A DNA stretch of 16,247 nucleotides from JBKPFU01 sp046728975 (GTDB lineage Bacteria; Actinomycetota; Thermoleophilia; Gaiellales; Gaiellaceae): NCBI GenBank assembly GCA_046728975.1, contig JBKPFU010000078.1, positions 1-16,247 on the forward strand. Direction: 5' to 3'. Within the stretch, counting starts at the first letter, position 1, and each line of letters begins with the position of its first letter. Positions 14,962 through 16,247 of this stretch are shown here, in pieces. A program made the translations under genes and the position numbers. The notes under the pieces were generated by a model, which was not told the origin of the DNA, searched no databases, and saw only the letters and a list, made by a program, of their open reading frames with translations.

Positions 14962-15123
14962 GGCGATCAGATCGTCCAGGAGGGCCAGACCGAGGAAGGG
15001 CATCCTCTGCGCTGGATCTTCTCGGAGATCGCGGCGGGCTCCTTCCACTGGCGAGGCGTCGTATCGACGGACGGCGAGGCTACCTGGCAGCTACGCGAGG
15101 AGATGGACGTCAGGCGCAGGTGA
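14962..15123 (+). pseudogene. In-frame 3' remainder of the interrupted gene at 14581
   Basis: Directly after TGA 14959-14961 the same frame stays open for 53 codons to TGA 15121-15123. It encodes GDQIVQEGQTEEGHPLRW, a segment rich in aromatic and beta-strand residues (IFSEIAAGSFHWRGVV), and a final LREEMDVRRR. The text reads as the natural end of the same domain, and the second TGA overlaps the AraC GTG by GTGA just as the other coupled genes here do. One base change (CGA or GGA to TGA) would explain the split. Sequencing error, a real nonsense mutation or readthrough are possible. Confidence 0.6.
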
Positions 15124-15998
15124 GCCGGCATACGCGCAGGGCTGCGACCATTCGCCGTTCTATGGGCGGACTGACCAAGCACGCTCTGGCCGAGACGCGC
15201 GAGTTTCTCGTCGAGGACGTCAGCTGCCGGTCACGACCGAGCGGCTGGTCGGACCTCGAGGAATCGCATGCCTACGGGCTCATCTTCGTCCGCAGCGGAT
15301 GCTTCCATCGCCGCGTCAACGGCGTCGACATGTTCGCGGACCCGACGGTCGTCTACTTCGAACGCCCCGGTGATGAGCAGCAGATCTCCCACCCGGTGGC
15401 GGGTGACTCGTGCACCGCCGTCTACCTGTGCGAGAGCTTGCTCGCGCAGGTTCGCGGAGGCGATCCGAACCTTCCCGACCGGCCGCTCGCGACCGACGCG
15501 GCCCTCGACATGCGCCAGCGGCTGCTGCTGACGCTGATCGCCGGCGAGAGCGACGCCGAGGACGTCGTCGAGGCGGTCGTCTCCCTTGCTGCCGACGTGC
15601 TCGAACGCTCCTCGCCGCGGCATGTCGCATCAGGCCGTCCGGCGACGGCGCTCGCGCGACGCCGCGTGGTTGACACCGCGCGGGAGGCGCTGGCGGAGAG
15701 GCCCGCGGCCGGGGTGCTCGAGCTGGCCGCGTTCGCCGCGGTCTCCCCGCACCATCTCAGCCGCGTCTTCAAGGCCGAGACGGGCGAGCCGATCTCCCGC
15801 TATCGAAACCGTCTCCGGGTCCGCCTCGCGCTCGAGCGGATTGCGCAGGGCGAGTCGTGCCTCGCCAGAATCGCGGCCGACCTCGGCTTTTCCGACCAGG
15901 GCCATCTGAGCCGCGTGGTTCGCCAGGAGCTCGGCGAGACTCCCTCACGCCTACGGGCGCGCCTCGATCCAGCTGCGCGCCCACGCCGCCGCCGTTAA
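15120..15998 (+). CDS. AraC-family transcriptional regulator
   Basis: This 292-residue protein from the GTG at 15120 overlaps the preceding TGA; an ATG at 15162 (MGGLTKHALAETREFLV) is a possible alternative. The N-terminal sensor part (about 15-115) has the AraC cupin pattern YGLIFVRSGCFHRRVNG and VVYFERPGDEQQISHPV. The C-terminal double HTH (about 180-285) contains GVLELAAFAAVSPHHLSRVF and CLARIAADLGFSDQGHLSRV followed by RQELGETPSRLRARL. The TAA stop lies within the upstream part of the second SARP-like repeat element, so the next gene's promoter starts inside this gene. Its targets may be the preceding small operon; its ligand is unknown. Confidence 0.85.
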   Translation: MSRHTRRAATIRRSMGGLTKHALAETREFLVEDVSCRSRPSGWSDLEESHAYGLIFVRSGCFHRRVNGVDMFADPTVVYFERPGDEQQISHPVAGDSCTAVYLCESLLAQVRGGDPNLPDRPLATDAALDMRQRLLLTLIAGESDAEDVVEAVVSLAADVLERSSPRHVASGRPATALARRRVVDTAREALAERPAAGVLELAAFAAVSPHHLSRVFKAETGEPISRYRNRLRVRLALERIAQGESCLARIAADLGFSDQGHLSRVVRQELGETPSRLRARLDPAARPRRRR

Positions 15999-16037
15999 CC
16001 CGCCTTAACCGGAGGTTTGGCGCCGCTTTACCGCGCC
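15995..16037 (+). promoter_or_regulatory. SARP-box-like 11-bp direct repeats, copy 2
   Basis: Units TTAACCGGAGG, TTTGGCGCCGC and TTTACCGCGCC (16005-16037) are in perfect 11-bp register, preceded by a fourth TTAACC at 15995. The block TTTGGCGCCGCTTTACCGCG is identical to copy 1 at 7637-7656. From CCTTAACC through CCGAT, 36 of 42 positions agree by my hand alignment. It ends 46 bp before the ATG at 16084, against 37 bp for copy 1. The first unit overlaps the stop codon of the AraC gene. Confidence 0.6.
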
Positions 16038-16083
16038 CTCCGATCGTCGGTGCGTGATCGACCGACGAGAGGAGGTGACGAGG

Positions 16084-16221
16084 ATGCTCCGCAGGATTAG
16101 CGCGCGCCGGCTTTTGGCAGCCGGCCTCATGGTCGCAGTGCTCGCGGCCGTCGCTCCGGCGACGAGCCTCGCGGTGAACGGCGGTGGTGGGCCCCGGCCG
16201 TCCGACACGGTCAGCCGGTGA
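16084..16221 (+). CDS. Small exported peptide of unknown function, possibly frameshifted
   Basis: A strong AGGAGGT precedes the ATG at 16084. The frame encodes 45 residues: a signal peptide (MLRRISARRLLAAGLMVAVL then AAVAPATSLA) and a short mature stretch, VNGGGGPRPSDTVSR, before TGA 16219-16221. A mature part of only ~15 residues is unusually short. Another frame continues through the window end as VKGKSIAKGT from a GTG at 16218 that overlaps the stop (GTGA). Either a second coupled gene begins there or a frameshift has split one longer secreted protein. The SARP-like element upstream suggests it shares control with the gene at 7696. Confidence 0.55.
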   Translation: MLRRISARRLLAAGLMVAVLAAVAPATSLAVNGGGGPRPSDTVSR

Positions 16222-16247
16222 AGGGCAAATCCATCGCAAAGGGCACG

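Noticed and set aside
1..16247. CRISPR arrays, tRNA or rRNA genes, insertion sequences, prophage genes
   Set aside because: I saw no repeat-spacer pattern, no cloverleaf-like or rRNA-like stretch, and no transposase, integrase or phage-like protein.

Overview
The window comes from a very GC-rich bacterial chromosome. Several features fit a soil actinobacterium, perhaps of the Thermoleophilia/Gaiella type: strong GC bias at third codon positions, an AfsR/SARP-type BTAD regulator, frequent GTG starts with GTGA overlaps, probable leaderless promoters with TAnnnT -10 boxes, and several secreted proteins of families I know only from such genomes. The taxonomic guess is inference; there is no rRNA, tRNA, CRISPR array or transposase here.

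Region 1 (1-4475) is a potassium-homeostasis block: the 3' part of a KdpD-type sensor kinase, a KdpE-type response regulator, a UspA-like protein and a large APC-superfamily permease whose key acidic and tyrosine residues have the spacing of the K+ importer KimA. TTGAG direct repeats in helical phase lie between the regulator and the usp-permease pair and are a plausible KdpE-type binding site.

Region 2 (4488-8238) holds a membrane-anchored alpha/beta hydrolase (minus strand), a 458-bp intergenic stretch with a minus-strand terminator, a membrane-anchored BTAD/SARP regulator (minus strand) and, divergent from it, a secreted protein or lipoprotein of unknown function. Between the last two lie three 11-bp direct repeats of the kind SARP regulators bind. 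The same element recurs about 8.4 kb away at 15995-16037, in front of another small secreted protein. This looks like a small regulon of a transmembrane one-component regulator and is the most interesting signal in the window.

Region 3 (8291-11290) has a DHA2-type drug exporter facing an AraC regulator, then a secreted unknown protein ending in a strong terminator. Region 4 (11366-12774) has a MarR regulator with two tandem operators overlapping its own stop codon; these sit on a TTGACA promoter for a secreted beta-propeller protein that is probably translated from a leaderless mRNA.

Region 5 (12854-16247) has a VOC/PhnB-like protein coupled to a LURP-one/scramblase-like protein, a secreted unknown protein, a gene interrupted by an in-frame TGA, a second AraC regulator, and at the edge a small exported peptide gene behind the second copy of the SARP-like element.
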